Assembly: GCA_027405735.1 (NCBI GenBank)
Contig: JAPEHQ010000003.1
Coordinates: 744,001 to 808,000 of the forward strand
DNA: 64,000 nucleotides
Origin: Mucor racemosus
Lineage: Eukaryota > Mucoromycota > Mucoromycetes > Mucorales > Mucoraceae
Direction: 5' to 3'
Shown here: one piece after another, positions 61,903 through 64,000 of the stretch
How the letters are laid out: every line of letters starts with the position of its first letter
Numbering within the stretch: position 1 is the stretch's first letter
Program-made: the position numbers and the translations under genes
The notes under the pieces: generated by a model
The model's database searches: none
What the model was told of the DNA's origin: nothing
What the model saw: only the letters and a program-made list of their open reading frames with translations

Positions 61903-63681
61903 ATGGATAAATCCGCAGCTGAAAGAAAGAATAACTTTAAGAATAAGGATGCTTTCGGCTCTGATCAAGTCAGAAATCGTAGACAAAAGCATACTGTCGA
62001 AATCAGAAAGCAAAAGCGTGAGGAAAATTTGTCAAAGCGTCGTAATATGAATATCCCAAGCGCGTCCATGTCTGACAGTGAAGACGATATTGAAGTTGAA
62101 GATGACGTTAATGTAAGTTTAAAAAGGTTAATTATCCTACATGAATTCGAATCTAATTGACTTATTGCTCGATATATAGCTCCATGCTAATTTGGTTGCC
62201 TTGATTAATGATGTTAATTCAAATGACGTCGAGAAGCAATATGATGCTACTACTAAATTTCGTAAATTGCTTTCCAAGGAAAAGAATCCCCCCATCAAGG
62301 ATGTCATTAGCACAGGTGTTGTACCTAAATTCGTCGAATTCTTGAGATCCACACATGCTTTATTACAAGTAAGTTTGATTTTTTTACACTTAAAAAGGGA
62401 AAAACATTCTAAATGATTCTATAGTTCGAAGCTGCATGGGCTTTAACCAATATTGCTTCTGGTTCCTCTGATCAAACTCAGGTTGTCATTGCATCTGGTG
62501 CAGTTCCTATTTTCATCGAATTATTGAGCAGTAACATTCCCGATGTCAAAGAGCAAGTAAGTTTTAACATTTAGGTTCAAATATTGAGATCAATCCAATT
62601 AACGATATATTTCAATTAGGCTGTTTGGGCTTTAGGTAATATTGCTGGTGATAGCGCCGTTTGCCGTGATTACGTCTTGGAACAAGGTGCTTTAATGCCA
62701 TTGTTGGTTATTTTGAACGAACAGCACAAGTTAAGCATGTTGCGTAATGCTACTTGGACACTTTCCAACTTGTGTCGTGGTAAAAACCCTCAACCTGCAT
62801 GGGAGATGGTTGTTCCTGCTTTGCCTGTTCTCGCTAAATTGATTTATTCCACTGATGAAGAAGTTTTGATTGATGCCTGTTGGGCTATTTCTTACTTGTC
62901 TGATGGCTACAATGATAGAATTCAAGCTGTTATTGAATCTGGTGTTTGTCGTCGTCTTGTAGAATTATTGATGCACCCTAGTACTAGTGTTCAAACACCT
63001 GCTCTTCGTTCCGTTGGTAACATTGTTACTGGTGATGATTTACAAACTCAAGTCATCATCAATTGTGGTGTTTTAGGTGCTTTATCATCTCTTTTGGGTA
63101 GCTCCAAGGAAGCTATTCGTAAGGAAGCCTGTTGGACCGTTTCCAACATTACTGCCGGTAATACTGCTCAAATCGACGCTGTCATCGAAAGTAACATTAT
63201 TCCCCCCTTGGTTCACATCTTGGCTACTTCTGAATTCAAGACCCGTAAAGAAGCTTGTTGGGCTATTGTTAACGCTACTAGTGGTGGTCTCAACAAACCT
63301 GCTCAAATTCAATATATGGTCAACCAAGGTGTCATCAAGCCTTTGTGTGATGTATTGACCGGTATGGACAATAAAATCGTACAAGTTGCATTGGATGGTT
63401 TAGAAAACATTTTAAAGGTTGGAGATCAAGATCGCCCCAACGACCCTGAGGGTATCAATAGATATGCACTTTATATCGAAGAGTGTGGTGGTATGGAACT
63501 CATTCATCAATTGCAAACACATCAAAATGAAGAAGTTTACAAGAAGGCTTACCATATTATCGACCGCTATTATAATGATGAAGATGCCGAGGAGATGACA
63601 GATGAAGGACAACCTCAACAATCATTTAGTTTCCAATCAAACGTAGATGTTCCCCAAGGTGGATTTAATTTTGGTTCTTAA
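61903..63681 (+). CDS. Importin subunit alpha (karyopherin alpha)
   Basis: Adaptor that binds classical nuclear localisation signals and importin beta for nuclear import. Four exons: 61903-62112, 62180-62368, 62425-62556, 62620-63681; 550 codons minus the stop, all phase 0. The N-terminal importin-beta-binding domain is basic ([27 protein letters not shown]). An acidic spacer ([12 protein letters not shown]) leads to armadillo repeats with the NLS-binding Trp/Asn arrays: [72 protein letters not shown]. The last repeats and a short Asn/Gly/Gln-rich tail (PQGGFNFGS) follow. Introns fall between arm repeats 1-3. Codon use is biased in the main exon, suggesting good expression. Length and motif order match the family exactly. 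Confidence 0.97.
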
Positions 63682-64000
63682 AAAAATTGGTACAATGTAC
63701 ATTTTTATTAATATTATTTTCTTAAATACACACACACACACCTTCCCCCCCCCCCACCCACACACACACATGAACGCAACCCCAATTTTAATCCATCTTC
63801 CCTTTTTCCCCTTCCTCTTTATTCAGCATTTATAGCAGTGCTATTGTATTTGCCATACTCTGAAGCACACTCATGTCTGTACCATCCACACACAAACAGA
63901 CACATCCCTCCCCTTTTTTTCCTATATAAATTCAATCAGATCCATTTATAATTTTTTTTTTTTTTATAATAAAAGAGAATATGCAAATATATTGATTTAT
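63682..64000. other. 3' flank with CA and C-run simple sequence
   Basis: Downstream of importin alpha: a (CA)n run, a 10-base C run and a second (CA)n stretch between about 63727 and 63771, then pyrimidine-rich sequence. No further gene begins before the window ends. Confidence 0.6.

Noticed and set aside
63727..63771. CA/C-run simple sequence as a telomere-like or regulatory array
   Set aside because: Units are plain dinucleotides and a C homopolymer, typical microsatellite in a 3' flank, without telomeric repeat units.

Overview
The window looks like nuclear DNA of a filamentous fungus, most likely Mucoromycota and probably Mucorales. It is AT-rich and uses the standard code. Genes carry many short introns (about 50-90 nt, GTAAGT/GTATGT donors, TAG/CAG acceptors). 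The gene set is fungal: homoisocitrate dehydrogenase of the lysine pathway, a fungal-type G-protein gamma subunit with a CaaX box, Bir1-like double-BIR protein, LysM surface protein. There is no bacterial operon structure, CRISPR, rRNA or convincing tRNA. Exon joins below were worked out by hand from splice signals and reading phase; most spliced models close in frame.

Layout, left to right. 1-8.7 kb: allantoicase, a DENN-domain Rab GEF, and an HNH/zinc-motif protein of unknown role. 8.7-12.8 kb: gene-free repeat DNA. 12.8-20.0 kb: a 23-exon ATR/Mec1/Rad3 checkpoint kinase. 20.1-20.6 kb: a broken piece of amidophosphoribosyltransferase. 21.7-25.7 kb (minus): a coiled-coil protein, then an alpha/beta-hydrolase fused to a dual-specificity phosphatase. 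26.9-30.3 kb (plus): Hop2, a UQCC2/Cbp6-like complex III assembly factor, and a Tpa1/Ofd1/OGFOD1-type prolyl hydroxylase. 30.3-35.2 kb: gene-poor, with a decayed retroelement-like ORF. 35.2-37.6 kb: a LysM secreted protein and an EamA transporter. 38.7-41.0 kb: a double-BIR protein whose first exon is short and easily missed. 41.2-43.8 kb (minus): ataxin-2/Pbp1. 44.5-48.3 kb: ribosomal protein uL11 and gamma-glutamyltransferase. 48.3-53.2 kb: repeats plus a dynein intermediate-chain fragment. 53.3-58.5 kb (minus): homoisocitrate dehydrogenase with an 8-nt microexon, a tiny two-exon G-gamma gene, and XPF/Rad1 nuclease. 58.5-61.9 kb: a composite repeat locus. 61.9-63.7 kb: importin alpha.

The genes are mostly housekeeping and do not form a cluster. 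Several concern genome maintenance (ATR, Hop2, XPF, BIR protein), but their spacing and mixed strands give no sign of co-regulation. The less ordinary content is the HNH protein, the hydrolase-phosphatase fusion, the microexon and GC-AG intron, two displaced gene fragments, and at least two dispersed non-coding repeat families with a minisatellite built on a GAGCGTAGCGAGAT-like core. I did not find a clear new multi-gene system.
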